Positions 1-8,273 are shown, counted from the first letter of the stretch. The stretch is 47,605 bases of DNA from Actinomycetota bacterium (GCA_005884575.1 VAWW01000048.1:1-47605), one strand, 5' to 3'. Made by a program: numbers and translations. Notes: a model not told the origin generated them from the letters alone.

Positions 1-1
1 C

Positions 2-124
2 GTGATCGTAGTCGTGTTCGTGCAGGAGGTGCCACTCCGGAGGTCGCTCGAGGAGATGCCGGTCGCGGAAGAGCTCGCCGCGGGCGCTCCGGACACGGGC
101 TCGACCCGCGCAGCGGCGCGGTAG
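2..124 (+). CDS. C-terminal end of MFS drug exporter (partial)
   Basis: Only the last 40 codons are present, entering from the left edge and ending in TAG at 122-124. They read as a final hydrophobic stretch (VIVVVFV) followed by QEVPLRRS and a polar tail. The xEVPLR motif after the last membrane helix is typical of DHA2-type (14-helix) major facilitator exporters, so I infer the end of such a transporter. Frame choice rests on this motif and on the stop codon, which overlaps the putative -10 box of hpd. Too little remains to say anything about substrate; another type of membrane protein is possible. Confidence 0.55.
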   Translation: MIVVVFVQEVPLRRSLEEMPVAEELAAGAPDTGSTRAAAR

Positions 125-127
125 CAT
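122..127 (+). promoter_or_regulatory. Leaderless -10 box for hpd
   Basis: TAGCAT lies 7 nt before the hpd ATG at 135, so transcription should begin at or next to the start codon. The first three bases are also the stop codon of the upstream transporter. No Shine-Dalgarno sequence is present. It belongs to a recurrent TANNNT pattern in this window. Confidence 0.55.
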
Positions 128-134
128 CCTTCGC

Positions 135-1226
135 ATGACGACGGACTTCATGCCGCTCGACGGCTGGGATCACATCGAGCTCTTCGTCGGCAACGCGAAG
201 CAGGCCGCCTTCTTCTACGAGCAGGCGTTCGGCTTCGTGCGCACGGCCTATGCAGGTCCGGAGACCGGCGTCCGCGACCGCGCGTCCTACGTGCTCGAGC
301 AGGGAGACATCCGCCTCGTCGTCACGAGCGCGCTCCGCGAGGAGCACGAGATCGCGCGACACGTCCTGCGGCACGGCGACGGCGTCAAGGACATCGCGCT
401 GGCCGTCCCCGACGCGACCGAGGCGTACCGGCAGGCGGTTCAGCGCGGCGCGCGCGGCGTCGTCGAGCCGCACACCGTCGACGACGAGTTCGGACGCGTC
501 GAGCTGGCGGCGATCGCGACCTACGGCGACACCGTCCATTCGTTCGTCGACCGGAAGGACTATGCGGGCCCGTACCTCCCCGGCTACGTCTCCATCGCGG
601 GCAACGGCAGCGCAGGCGTCGGCCTGAAGGCGATCGACCACTGCGTCGGCAACGTCGAGCTCGGCCGCATGGAGCACTGGGTCGAGTTCTACGAGCGCGC
701 GTTCGGGATGACCGAGATGATCCATTTCTCCGACGAGGACATCTCGACGGAGTACTCGGCGCTGATGTCGAAGGTGATGACGGACGGCGAGGGGAAGATC
801 AAGTTCCCGATCAACGAGCCGGCCGAAGGGAAGCGTAAGAGTCAGATCGAGGAGTACCTCGAGTTCTACGGAGGTCCGGGCGTGCAGCACATCGCGATGG
901 CGAGCGACGACATCGTGCGCACCGTCGAGGCGCTGAAGGAGCGCGGCATCGGCTTCCTCGAGACGCCCGACGCGTACTACGAGGACGTGAGCGACCGTGT
1001 GGGCGAGATCGACGAGAGCTGGGCCGATCTCGCGCGGCTACGCATCCTCGCCGACCGCGACGACGACGGCTACCTGCTGCAGATCTTCACGAAGACCGCG
1101 CAGGACCGGCCGACGCTCTTCTTCGAGGTGATCGAGCGCCACGGCGCCCGCGGCTTCGGCGATGGGAACTTCAAGGCGCTGTTCGAAGCGATCGAGCGGG
1201 AACAAGCGCTGCGCGGAAACCTCTGA
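135..1226 (+). CDS. hpd: 4-hydroxyphenylpyruvate dioxygenase
   Basis: Converts 4-hydroxyphenylpyruvate to homogentisate in tyrosine breakdown, in the cytoplasm, using non-heme iron and O2. The 363-residue protein has the family's two tandem VOC domains (about 10-145 and 163-335). The three expected iron ligands are visible: His169 (IDHCVGN), His252 (VQHIAMAS) and Glu331 (FFEVIERHG), together with the GYLLQIFTK strand before the Glu. Length is normal for bacterial members. ATG at 135 is chosen because a TAGCAT box sits 7 nt upstream. Homogentisate dioxygenase (hmgA, 6018-7229) lies on the same strand and supplies the next step; no fumarylacetoacetase is visible in the window. Confidence 0.95.
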   Translation: MTTDFMPLDGWDHIELFVGNAKQAAFFYEQAFGFVRTAYAGPETGVRDRASYVLEQGDIRLVVTSALREEHEIARHVLRHGDGVKDIALAVPDATEAYRQAVQRGARGVVEPHTVDDEFGRVELAAIATYGDTVHSFVDRKDYAGPYLPGYVSIAGNGSAGVGLKAIDHCVGNVELGRMEHWVEFYERAFGMTEMIHFSDEDISTEYSALMSKVMTDGEGKIKFPINEPAEGKRKSQIEEYLEFYGGPGVQHIAMASDDIVRTVEALKERGIGFLETPDAYYEDVSDRVGEIDESWADLARLRILADRDDDGYLLQIFTKTAQDRPTLFFEVIERHGARGFGDGNFKALFEAIEREQALRGNL

Positions 1227-1297
1227 CGTCCGGCGTCCTCGACACGTCGCTGCGCCAGGCCGCGTCGCTCGAGCGGCTCGAGCACCGTCCGTGGCCG

Positions 1298-1987
1298 GTG
1301 CCGCAGCGTCCGTGGACGATGGGGCAGTCGTGGGAGGACCTGCTGTTCGCGCACTGGCGCGTCGATCCCGAGCTGCTGCGGCCGCGGATCCCGGCCGGCC
1401 TCGAGCTCGACATCGTCGACGGCGCCGCGTGGATCGGCGTCGCGCCGTTCCGGCTCACCGGCCTGCGGCTGCGCGGGCTGCTCCCGTTTCCCGGCGCCTC
1501 CTCGTTCCTTGAGCTGAACGTGCGGACATGCGTCACGGCACAGGACAAGCCCGGGATCTGGTTCTTCAGCCTCGACGCGTCGAGCCGTGTGGCCGTCGAG
1601 CTCGCGCGCCGCACCTACCGGCTGCCGTACTTCCATGCTCAGATGAGCGCGACGCGGAGCGGCAACTGGATCGCCTACGAGTGCACGCGCGTCGACGAGC
1701 CTGCGCGCCGTTTTGCCGGCCGCTACCGGCCCGCCGGAGAGGCGCACGAGTCGCAGCCGGGGTCGTTGGAGTGGTTTCTCGCCGAGCGCTACTGCCTCTA
1801 CGCACTCGATCGCGGCGTCCTCTCGCGCGCCGAGATCCACCACGAGCCGTGGCCGCTGCAGCCTGCTGAGGTGGAGATCGAGGAAAACACGATGCCCCCG
1901 GTCGAGCTGCCCGATCACGCGCCGCTCTGCCACTTCTCGCGCCGCCAGGACGTCGTGATCTGGCCGCTCGAGCGACTCGGGGGTTAG
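1298..1987 (+). CDS. DUF2071 / YqjF-like protein
   Basis: A protein of about 229 residues recognised as the DUF2071 family from the sequence around RPWTMGQSWEDLLFAHW, the following RPRIPAGLELD and the later SLDASSRVAVELARR motif. The family has a lipocalin-like beta-barrel fold and no firmly established activity, so none is assigned. The start is uncertain: GTG at 1298 is the first usable start after hpd, but the frame is open upstream and reads EHRPWPV, which also looks family-like, and no other start codon is available there. It follows hpd by about 70 nt and may share its transcript. Its TAG stop is the left end of a dispersed palindromic repeat. Confidence 0.8.
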   Translation: MPQRPWTMGQSWEDLLFAHWRVDPELLRPRIPAGLELDIVDGAAWIGVAPFRLTGLRLRGLLPFPGASSFLELNVRTCVTAQDKPGIWFFSLDASSRVAVELARRTYRLPYFHAQMSATRSGNWIAYECTRVDEPARRFAGRYRPAGEAHESQPGSLEWFLAERYCLYALDRGVLSRAEIHHEPWPLQPAEVEIEENTMPPVELPDHAPLCHFSRRQDVVIWPLERLGG

Positions 1988-2087
1988 AGCCGTTGGGATG
2001 AATTCGAGCGTGTCGGTCGGTCATTTCAGACGGACGTGCGGGCGGAGCCCGCACGTCCTGACGGCGGCGCCGCAAGCGGCGCCTTAG
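1984..2087. repeat. TTAG-bounded palindromic repeat, copy R1
   Basis: A unit of about 104 bp starts with TTAGAGCCG (the TAG is the stop of the preceding gene) and ends with GCCTTAG. It contains a perfect 12-bp inverted repeat (2032-2043 with 2047-2058, 3-nt loop) and a second hairpin (2066-2072 with 2077-2083, loop CAAG). The left arm carries the conserved string GGTCATTTCAGACGGACG. Related copies occur at 44434-44497 and 44494-44598. The terminal TTAG merges into the TAGCCT box of the next gene. A role in termination is plausible, but no U-tract follows. Confidence 0.8.
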
Positions 2088-2090
2088 CCT
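2085..2090 (+). promoter_or_regulatory. Leaderless -10 box for cation efflux gene
   Basis: TAGCCT lies 6 nt before the GTG at 2097, with no Shine-Dalgarno sequence between. Its TAG is the right end of repeat R1. Confidence 0.5.
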
Positions 2091-2096
2091 TCCTTT

Positions 2097-3446
2097 GTGA
2101 GTCCGCAGCGGAGAACCGCGCTCGTCTCGGTCATCGCGGCCGTGGTGCTGATCGCGCTGAAGCTCGGCACCGGACTCGCGATCGGAAGCCTCGGCCTGCT
2201 GTCGGAGGCGGCTCACTCCGGCACCGATCTCGTCGCGGCGCTGCTGACCTTCTTCGCCGTCGGCGTCGCCGCGCGGCCCGCCGACCCGGGTCACCAGTAC
2301 GGGCACGGGAAAGCCGAGCACCTGGCCGCTCTCGGCGAGGCGTCGATCCTCGTGCTCGTCAGCCTCGCGATCGCGTGGCGCGCGGTCGAGCGGTTGATCG
2401 GACATCGCTCGACGCACGTCGACGCCGCCTGGTACGCGCTCGTCGTGATCGGCGTCGTGATCCTGGTCGACATCAGCCGGACGATCGTCTCGGCGCGTGC
2501 GGCCCGGAAGTACGAGAGCGCGGCGCTCGCGTCGAACGCGCTGCATTTCGGCAGCGACCTCGCCGGCTCGGTCGCCGTACTCATCGGTCTGCTGCTCGTC
2601 CGCGCCGGCCACCCGAAGGCGGACGCGGTCGCCGCGCTCTTCGTCGCAGTGCTCGTGCTCGCCGCCGCCACGCGGCTGATGCGGCGGAACATCGACGTGC
2701 TGATGGACCGCGCACCGGCGGAGGCGGAGGAGGCGGCGCGTCAGGCGATCGCGAGGATCGACCCGGCCGTCGACCTGCGCCGGCTGCGGATGCGCGCGGC
2801 GGGCGGGCGTCAGTTCGCGGACGTCGTGATCGGCGTCTCGCCCGCGGCTGCGGTGGGCCAGGGGCACGCGGCGGCCGACGCGGTGGAGGCGGCCGTGCAC
2901 CGCGCGTTGCCGGAGAGCGACGTCGTCGTCCACGTCGAGCCCGCCGACGAGGCTGCGATCGGCGACCGCGCCCATGCGGCGGCGCTCGGCGTCCAGCGAG
3001 TGCGCGAGGTGCACAACGTCAGCGTCGTCTCCGTCGACTCCGGCGGGACGGAGCTGTCGCTGCACCTGAAGCTGCCCGGCAACCTCACCCTCGAGCAGGC
3101 CCACGGGATCGCGGAGGAGGTCGAGCGCGCGATCGTCGAGGCGGTGCCCGAGGTCGCGTCGGTGCAGACGCACATCGAGCCGCTCACCGAGGAGGCCGCC
3201 GGCACGGCCGTCGACTCGGCCGCCGACGCCGAGCTCGTGCGGCGCATCGTCCGCGAGGCGACGGGCACCGAGCCGCGCGAGCTGCGCTTTCTGCACACCA
3301 CCGAGGGACTCGTCGCGTTCCTGACGCTCGGGCTCGATCCGAACGTGCCGCTCGCGGAGGCGCACGCGCGCGCGAGCGAGATCGAGGAGCGAATCCGCCT
3401 CGAGCGGCCGCAGATCGCGGACGTGATCGTCCATACCGAGCCTTGA
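2097..3446 (+). CDS. Cation diffusion facilitator with three C-terminal modules
   Basis: An inner-membrane divalent metal/proton antiporter of the CDF family. Residues 1-200 hold about six hydrophobic segments. The transport-site ligands of the family are visible as H40xxxD44 in the second segment and H150xxxD154 in the fifth, and a His-rich HQYGHGKAEHL loop lies at 66-76. From about 205 to 449 there are three successive copies of a ZT-dimer-like cytosolic module, ending near VVVHVEP, VQTHIEP and VIVHTEP. One such module is usual, and total length (449) is well above the typical 300. It is probably a zinc or manganese exporter; the sequence does not settle the metal. The next gene overlaps by 4 nt. 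Confidence 0.9.
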   Translation: MSPQRRTALVSVIAAVVLIALKLGTGLAIGSLGLLSEAAHSGTDLVAALLTFFAVGVAARPADPGHQYGHGKAEHLAALGEASILVLVSLAIAWRAVERLIGHRSTHVDAAWYALVVIGVVILVDISRTIVSARAARKYESAALASNALHFGSDLAGSVAVLIGLLLVRAGHPKADAVAALFVAVLVLAAATRLMRRNIDVLMDRAPAEAEEAARQAIARIDPAVDLRRLRMRAAGGRQFADVVIGVSPAAAVGQGHAAADAVEAAVHRALPESDVVVHVEPADEAAIGDRAHAAALGVQRVREVHNVSVVSVDSGGTELSLHLKLPGNLTLEQAHGIAEEVERAIVEAVPEVASVQTHIEPLTEEAAGTAVDSAADAELVRRIVREATGTEPRELRFLHTTEGLVAFLTLGLDPNVPLAEAHARASEIEERIRLERPQIADVIVHTEP

Positions 3447-4726
3447 CCGACTTCGACACCGTCGTCGTCGGCGCAGGGTCGTCCGGTTGCGCCCTCGTCG
3501 GCCGGCTCGCAGCACTGAGCGACGAGTCGATCTGCCTCGTCGAGGCCGGCCCCGACTACGGCCCGCTCGTCGACGGCCGCTGGCCCGCGGAGCTGCTCGA
3601 CGCGCGCCGGTTCCCGGCCACCCACGACTGGGGCTGGTTCGAGACCCGCGACGGCGAGCTCCGGCGCGAGAGCCGCGCGAAGGTCGTCGGCGGCTGCTCG
3701 GCGCACAATCAGTGCGCTGCTCTGTGGCCGGAGCCGGCCGAGCTCGACGCGTGGGGCGTCGAGGGCTGGGACGCGCGCAGCGTCGCCGACTCGCGGCGGC
3801 GGGTCGACGAGGCGGTGGCGCCGCGGCCGCATCCGGAGCTGGCGTCCTGGCAGCGCGCGTTCGTCGAAGCCGCGGTCGCGGCCGGCTACGGCGACTCCGT
3901 CGGACCGTTCGTGGCGAACGTGCGCGACGGCATCCGCTGGAACTCCGCGTTCGCGTTCCTCGATCCGGTGCGCGACGGCGTGACCGTGCTCGGCGACACC
4001 GTCGCCGACAGGCTCCTCCTCGACGGCGATCGCGCGGTCGAGCTCGTGTGCTCGACCGGTCCGGTCGCCGCGCGCCGGTTCGTCCTCTGCGCCGGCACGT
4101 TCGCGTCGCCGGGGATCCTCGCGCGCTCGGGCATCCGGCCGGCTGGTCTCGGCGCCAACCTCCACGACCACTGCGGGATGGCCGTCAGTTTCGCACCGAT
4201 GCCACGCGCCGCCGACGCACTCGCCGCTGATCTCGAGTGCGGAACCTTCCACCAGAGCCAGGTCGTGCTCAGGACGCGCCACCTGCACGTCGCGCCGTTC
4301 CACAGCCGCACGGACGACGGCTGGTCGTTCGGGATTCTCGCGTTCGACCTCGCGCCGCGCTCGCGCGGGCGCCTGGAGCCCAACGTGGACCCGCTCGCGT
4401 CGCCGACGATCGACTTCGGCTTCCTCAGCGATCCCGCCGACGCCCCCGTGCTCGAGGATGCACTCGGGGTCGTTCGCGCGATCGCGCGCCGTACACCGCT
4501 CGTCGACCTCGTGGCGGGCGAGGTCGGAACGACGCTCACCGGCTACGCGCACGCTGTCGGCACGTGCCGGCTCAACGAGGTTGTCAATCCGTCGTGTCGC
4601 GTACGCGGGACGAGCAACGTGTTCGTCGCAGACGCGTCGATCATCCCGACCATCCCGCGCGCGAATCCGAATCTGCTCTGCTTCCTGATCGGCGACCGCG
4701 CCGCCGAGCTGATCGCCGCTACCTAG
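3443..4726 (+). CDS. GMC-family FAD oxidoreductase
   Basis: A flavoprotein of the glucose-methanol-choline family, oxidising an unknown alcohol. The N-terminal Rossmann motif VVVGAGSSG (residues 7-15) and the following acidic E in LVEAGP bind FAD. The catalytic region shows AHAVGT with His370 and a terminal ANPNLL with Asn408/Asn410, matching the family His-Asn pair. At 427 residues it is shorter than usual (500-550), mainly through a reduced substrate domain. TTG at 3443 is chosen because it gives a 4-nt overlap (TTGA) with the upstream CDF gene and begins just before the FAD motif. Substrate cannot be inferred. Confidence 0.88.
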   Translation: MTDFDTVVVGAGSSGCALVGRLAALSDESICLVEAGPDYGPLVDGRWPAELLDARRFPATHDWGWFETRDGELRRESRAKVVGGCSAHNQCAALWPEPAELDAWGVEGWDARSVADSRRRVDEAVAPRPHPELASWQRAFVEAAVAAGYGDSVGPFVANVRDGIRWNSAFAFLDPVRDGVTVLGDTVADRLLLDGDRAVELVCSTGPVAARRFVLCAGTFASPGILARSGIRPAGLGANLHDHCGMAVSFAPMPRAADALAADLECGTFHQSQVVLRTRHLHVAPFHSRTDDGWSFGILAFDLAPRSRGRLEPNVDPLASPTIDFGFLSDPADAPVLEDALGVVRAIARRTPLVDLVAGEVGTTLTGYAHAVGTCRLNEVVNPSCRVRGTSNVFVADASIIPTIPRANPNLLCFLIGDRAAELIAAT

Positions 4727-5036
4727 CCGCGTTGTACGCCTCGCGGAGCCACGTCACGAGTTCCGCGTCGATCTCGTCCTCGTGCGCGAGCGAGGCGCGA
4801 TGCGTGAAGCCCTCCGCGCCCGGCCGGAGGCGTTCCGTCTCCGCACCGTCGGGCAACACGAGCGAGACGTCGAGGCGTCTCGCCGTCGCAGACTCCAGCA
4901 GCGCAAAGGGGCGGCCGCGCGAGAACGTGATCGAGCTGCCTTCGGCATGGACGCCCACGTCGTCGCCGAGCTCTTCGATGACCGAGCTGAGCCGCGCGGC
5001 GATCGGACGAACCTCGTCAGGCGGCGTCCATTGCAC
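4719..5036 (-). CDS. DUF5655-type small protein
   Basis: A protein of about 105 residues resembling the DUF5655 domain: a helical start, a strand reading SITFSRGRPFALLE, then VSLVLP, and a C-terminal THRASL...DAELVTWLREAY helix. The family is short, cytosolic and of unknown role. It is convergent with the GMC gene and overlaps it by 8 nt at the 3' end. GTG at 5036 is preferred over the longer frame to 5087 because a TATCCT box lies 7 nt upstream and it avoids overlapping the divergent gene at 5056. Confidence 0.7.
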   Translation of the reverse strand: MQWTPPDEVRPIAARLSSVIEELGDDVGVHAEGSSITFSRGRPFALLESATARRLDVSLVLPDGAETERLRPGAEGFTHRASLAHEDEIDAELVTWLREAYNAAR

Positions 5037-5043
5037 GACGGGC

Positions 5044-5049
5044 AGGATA
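5044..5049 (-). promoter_or_regulatory. Leaderless -10 box for DUF5655 gene
   Basis: On the minus strand TATCCT lies 7 nt before the GTG at 5036. It sits in the 19-nt gap between two divergent genes and supports the shorter start. Confidence 0.5.
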
Positions 5050-5055
5050 CGCGCC

Positions 5056-6015
5056 GTGCGGGTCGCGGTCGTGGGAGCGGGCATCACCGGGGCCGCCGCT
5101 GCGTGGGCGCTCGCGCGGGACGGCCACGACGTGCGCGTCCTCGAGCAGTTCGAGCTCGACCACGACCGCGGATCCAGCCACGGCCGCTCGCGGATCTTCC
5201 GGCTCGCCTACACCGAGCCGCACTGGGTCGAGCTCGCGCGCGAGGCGCTCGCGGCGTGGCGCGCGCTCGAGCGCGAGACGGGCGAGGCGCTGCTCGAGCT
5301 CGACGGGCTGCTCGAGCTCGCGCCCTCCGAGTCGGACAGCTCGCGCGAGACGCTCGACGCGTGCGGCGTCGCGTGGGAGGCGGCCGATCCCGCGCGCTAC
5401 GGCGTCGCAGGGCCGGAGGGCTGGTCGGCGTTGGTGCAGCCGGACGCGGGAATCGTGCGTGCGGACGAAGCGCGGCGCGTCTTCCTGCGAGGCATCCCTG
5501 TCCAGACCGGCGCGCGCGTCGAGTCGCTCGACGACGTGGACGCAGACGTAGTCGTCGTCGCCGCCGGCCCGTGGGCGCGGAAGCTCCTCGCGCGCGCAGG
5601 CGTCGAGCTTGCGGTCACGGAGACGCGTGAGACGATCGCGTACTTCCGGCACGAGCCGGGCATCGCGGCCGTCGTCGACCGCGACGCCACGGGCCACTTG
5701 CGGTACGCGCTTCGCGACCACGTCCACGGTCTGAAGGCCGGCACGCACATGAGCGGCAGGGCGGCGGATCCCGACGAGCCCGGCGGCGCCAACGAGGAGA
5801 CCGTGCGGGCGATCGCCGACTGGGTCGCGGAGCGCTTTCCGGGCATCGATCCCGAGCCGGTCGCCGCGGAGCCGTGCTTCTACACGCGCACCGCCGACGA
5901 GTCCTTCGTGCTCGAGCGCCACGGCCGGATCGTCGTCGCCTCGCCCTGCTCCGGGCACGGCTTCAAGTTCGCTCCCGTCGTGGGTCGACGCGTGGCCGAC
6001 CTGGCTATCCTCTGA
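5056..6015 (+). CDS. FAD-dependent amine oxidase, sarcosine oxidase-like
   Basis: A flavoprotein related to monomeric sarcosine oxidase / N-methyltryptophan oxidase (DAO fold). FAD binding is shown by VVGAGITG at residues 5-12, VLEQFELDHDRGSSHGRSR after it, and VVVAAGPWA near 175. Cys274 in EPCFYTRTAD matches the cysteine that carries covalent FAD in the family. At 319 residues it is shorter than typical members (about 370-390), with gaps in the substrate-binding region, so the amine oxidised is unknown. GTG at 5056 begins immediately before the Rossmann strand. The hmgA promoter lies inside its last codons. Confidence 0.85.
   Translation: MRVAVVGAGITGAAAAWALARDGHDVRVLEQFELDHDRGSSHGRSRIFRLAYTEPHWVELAREALAAWRALERETGEALLELDGLLELAPSESDSSRETLDACGVAWEAADPARYGVAGPEGWSALVQPDAGIVRADEARRVFLRGIPVQTGARVESLDDVDADVVVVAAGPWARKLLARAGVELAVTETRETIAYFRHEPGIAAVVDRDATGHLRYALRDHVHGLKAGTHMSGRAADPDEPGGANEETVRAIADWVAERFPGIDPEPVAAEPCFYTRTADESFVLERHGRIVVASPCSGHGFKFAPVVGRRVADLAIL
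6006..6011 (+). promoter_or_regulatory. Leaderless -10 box for hmgA
   Basis: TATCCT lies 6 nt before the GTG at 6018, inside the final codons of the upstream gene. hmgA can therefore be transcribed separately despite a 2-nt intergenic gap. Confidence 0.5.
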
Positions 6016-6017
6016 CC

Positions 6018-7229
6018 GTGCCGTTCTACCAGCGCCTCGGGGACGTCCCGCGCAAGCGCCACGTGCAGTTCCGCGAGAACGGGACGCTGCTCACCGAGGA
6101 GGTCATGGGCCTCGAGGGCTTCGTCGGCAACGAGTCGATCCTCTACCACCTGCAGTCGCCGTGCCGCGTGATGGAGCTCGCCGGATTCGAGCCGATCGAG
6201 CGCGACGAATGGGTGCCCGACCAGCACGCGCACCGGCACTTCCACACGTACGGTGTCGAGCCCGAAGGCGACGAGATCACCGGCCGCCGCACGCTCATGT
6301 GGAACAACGACGTGGAGGTCTCGCTGTGCCGCCCCAGCGAGCGGATGGACTACTTCTTCCGCAACGGCGAGGGCGACGAGGTGATCTTCGTCCACGAGGG
6401 CTCGGGCATGCTCGAGACGATCTTCGGCGAGGTGCCGTACAAGGACGGCGACTACGTCGTCATCCCGCGCGGCACGACGTACCGCTTCGCGCCCGACGGC
6501 CCGCAGCGCTACCTCGTGTTCGAGACGCCGGGGCTGATCGAGATCCCGAAGCGCTATCGCAACGCGTACGGCCAGCTGCTCGAGGGCGCACCGTATTACC
6601 ACCGCGACATCCATCCGCCGACGCGCCTGAACACCGTGCGCGAGAAGGGCGAGTTCCCGGTCAAGGTGCGCGTCCGCGGCGGCTACCAGACGTACGTGCT
6701 CGACTACCACCCATTCGACGTCGTCGGCTGGGACGGCTACCTCTATCCGTGGACGTTCTCGATCCACGATTTCGAGCCGATCACGGGCCGGATCCACCAG
6801 CCGCCTCCGTCGCACCAGACCTTCCAGGGGCAGAACTTCGTGATCTGCTCGTTCTGCCCGCGCAAGCTCGACTTCGACCCGCTCGCGGTGCCGATTCCGT
6901 ATCACCACTCGAACCTGCAGTCGGAGGAGATGATCTATTACGTCTCCGGCAACTTCGGCTCGCGCCGCGGCGTCGAGGTCGGCTCGATCACGCTCCATCC
7001 GTCCGGCCTGCCGCACGGGCCGCAGCCGGGCCTCGCGGAGAAGGCGATCGGGATGCACGAGACGAGCGAGCTCGCAGTCATGTGCGACACCTTCCATCCG
7101 CTGAAGCTCTCGACGTTCGCGCGCGATCTCGACGACGGCCGCTACGCGTACTCGTGGTACGAGAACGCGCAGGACACGGGCGCAGGGGTGGACGACGCCT
7201 CGGGCGCCGGGCTGACCTCGCACCTCTAG
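6018..7229 (+). CDS. hmgA: Homogentisate 1,2-dioxygenase
   Basis: Opens the ring of homogentisate to maleylacetoacetate, the step after HPPD in tyrosine catabolism; cytosolic, Fe(II)-dependent. The 403-residue protein shows a double cupin with family stretches FHTYGVEPEGDEITGRRTL near the N-terminal third, DEVIFVHEGSGMLET and GDYVVIPRGTTY in the first barrel, and PYHHSNLQSEEMIYYVSG followed by LHPSGLPHGPQPG near residues 295-335, where the iron-binding His and Glu residues reside. GTG at 6018 is supported by a box 6 nt upstream and a family-like N-terminus (PFYQRLGDVPRKRH). Confidence 0.93.
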   Translation: MPFYQRLGDVPRKRHVQFRENGTLLTEEVMGLEGFVGNESILYHLQSPCRVMELAGFEPIERDEWVPDQHAHRHFHTYGVEPEGDEITGRRTLMWNNDVEVSLCRPSERMDYFFRNGEGDEVIFVHEGSGMLETIFGEVPYKDGDYVVIPRGTTYRFAPDGPQRYLVFETPGLIEIPKRYRNAYGQLLEGAPYYHRDIHPPTRLNTVREKGEFPVKVRVRGGYQTYVLDYHPFDVVGWDGYLYPWTFSIHDFEPITGRIHQPPPSHQTFQGQNFVICSFCPRKLDFDPLAVPIPYHHSNLQSEEMIYYVSGNFGSRRGVEVGSITLHPSGLPHGPQPGLAEKAIGMHETSELAVMCDTFHPLKLSTFARDLDDGRYAYSWYENAQDTGAGVDDASGAGLTSHL

Positions 7230-7230
7230 T

Positions 7231-7246
7231 TCCCTCACGCGAGGGA
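7231..7246 (+). terminator. Hairpin after hmgA
   Basis: A 6-bp perfect inverted repeat (TCCCTC / GAGGGA, loop ACGC) begins 2 nt after the hmgA stop. There is no U-tract, so intrinsic termination is uncertain; it may only stabilise the 3' end. Confidence 0.4.
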
Positions 7247-7334
7247 CGCCCGGAAACGAAACCGTTACGCGCTGCGCAAACGGCGCTCACGCCTGCTGCC
7301 CACGGTGCGTCGGACGGAAAGGAGGCACCCGAAG

Positions 7335-7457
7335 ATGATCAAGCGAACCGTCACCCTGATTGCCGTGCTGCTCGCGTTCTCCGCCCCGGCGGCGCTCGCG
7401 GACAGCGGCCGGCTCCACGACCGGATCGAGCGCGGTCCGGAGGCGCACGCCGTCTAG
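7335..7457 (+). CDS. 40-residue secreted peptide precursor
   Basis: An open frame of 41 codons with a strong ribosome-binding site (AAAGGAGG, about 9 nt before the ATG). The product starts MIKRTVTLIAVLLAF and continues with small residues to an ALA site at about residue 22, a textbook Sec signal peptide. Only about 18 residues remain after cleavage, highly charged (DSGRLHDRIERGPEAHAV). The combination of a strong RBS, signal peptide and clean frame makes it likely to be real, although the function is unknown. Its TAG stop is shared with the TAGCGT box of the next gene. Confidence 0.6.
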   Translation: MIKRTVTLIAVLLAFSAPAALADSGRLHDRIERGPEAHAV

Positions 7458-7460
7458 CGT
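7455..7460 (+). promoter_or_regulatory. Leaderless -10 box for alkA-like gene
   Basis: TAGCGT lies 6 nt before the GTG at 7467; its TAG is the stop codon of the 40-residue peptide gene. Confidence 0.5.
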
Positions 7461-7466
7461 GACGCC

Positions 7467-8273
7467 GTGCCCCTCCTACGGCTGCCCGAGCCGTACGACT
7501 TCGCGCTCTCGACCGAGCGCCTCCGCGCGTTCGGGGCCGACCTCGCGAACCTCTGGCACGAGGGCGGTCTGCACCGCGTCGTCCGCGGACGCGAGGTGCG
7601 GATCGAATCCGCCCCCGGCGGCGTGGACGTCGACCCGCTCGACGCCGAGATCGAGCCGGTCGTGCGAAAGCTGCTCGGACTCAGCTTCGACCTGCCCGCG
7701 TTCACGGCGTTCGCGGCCGGGAACCCCCACGTCGCCGGTCTCGCCCACCGCCTGCGTGGGTTCCGGCCGCTGCTCGTCCCCGATCCGTTCGAGATGCTCG
7801 TCGGCTCGATCGTCTCGCAGCAGGTCTCGCTCTTCTCGGCGTTCGCGATCCGCAACCGGCTCGTCGAGCGCTTCGGCGAGCGGGCCGAGCACGCGTACGC
7901 GTTCCCGACGCGCGAGCGGCTCGCGAGCGCGCAGGAGGACGAGCTGCTCGCGCTCGGGTTCTCGCGGCGGAAGGTGGAGTACGTGCTCGGGCTCGCGCGC
8001 GGCGACTTCGATCTCGACGCGCTCGCGGCGCTGCCGGACGGGGAGGTGAAGCAGCGGCTCGTCGCCGTGCGCGGCCTCGGCGAGTGGAGCGCCGACTGGT
8101 ATCTCGCACGCCACCTCGGACGGCCCGAGGCCTGGCCCGCCGGCGACCTCGTCCTGCGCAGGACGGTGGAGGCGCTCTATCGTGACGAGGACGCCCGCGC
8201 CGCGGGCCGGCACTTTGCCCCGTTCCAGAACTTGAGCGCGCACTACCTCCTGCTCGGTCTCCGCACTCCGTGA
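7467..8273 (+). CDS. DNA-3-methyladenine glycosylase II, AlkA-like
   Basis: A base-excision repair glycosylase of the HhH-GPD superfamily removing alkylated bases. In the 268 residues the order is an N-terminal AlkA-like beta domain (about 1-95), the helical core beginning PDPFEMLVGSIVSQQVS (106-121), the helix-hairpin-helix LVAVRGLGEWSADWYL (198-213), and the catalytic aspartate Asp227 in WPAGDLVLRR. These placements match AlkA. Start GTG 7467 follows a TAGCGT box by 6 nt. The stop overlaps the next gene by 4 nt (GTGA), which suggests translational coupling to the GNAT protein. Confidence 0.88.
   Translation: MPLLRLPEPYDFALSTERLRAFGADLANLWHEGGLHRVVRGREVRIESAPGGVDVDPLDAEIEPVVRKLLGLSFDLPAFTAFAAGNPHVAGLAHRLRGFRPLLVPDPFEMLVGSIVSQQVSLFSAFAIRNRLVERFGERAEHAYAFPTRERLASAQEDELLALGFSRRKVEYVLGLARGDFDLDALAALPDGEVKQRLVAVRGLGEWSADWYLARHLGRPEAWPAGDLVLRRTVEALYRDEDARAAGRHFAPFQNLSAHYLLLGLRTP

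Noticed and set aside
1566..3515. A 649-codon open frame on the minus strand across the DUF2071 and cation efflux genes
   Set aside because: Its product is a low-complexity Arg/Asp/Ala-rich sequence without motifs, and it is antisense to clear family members; high GC leaves such frames open.
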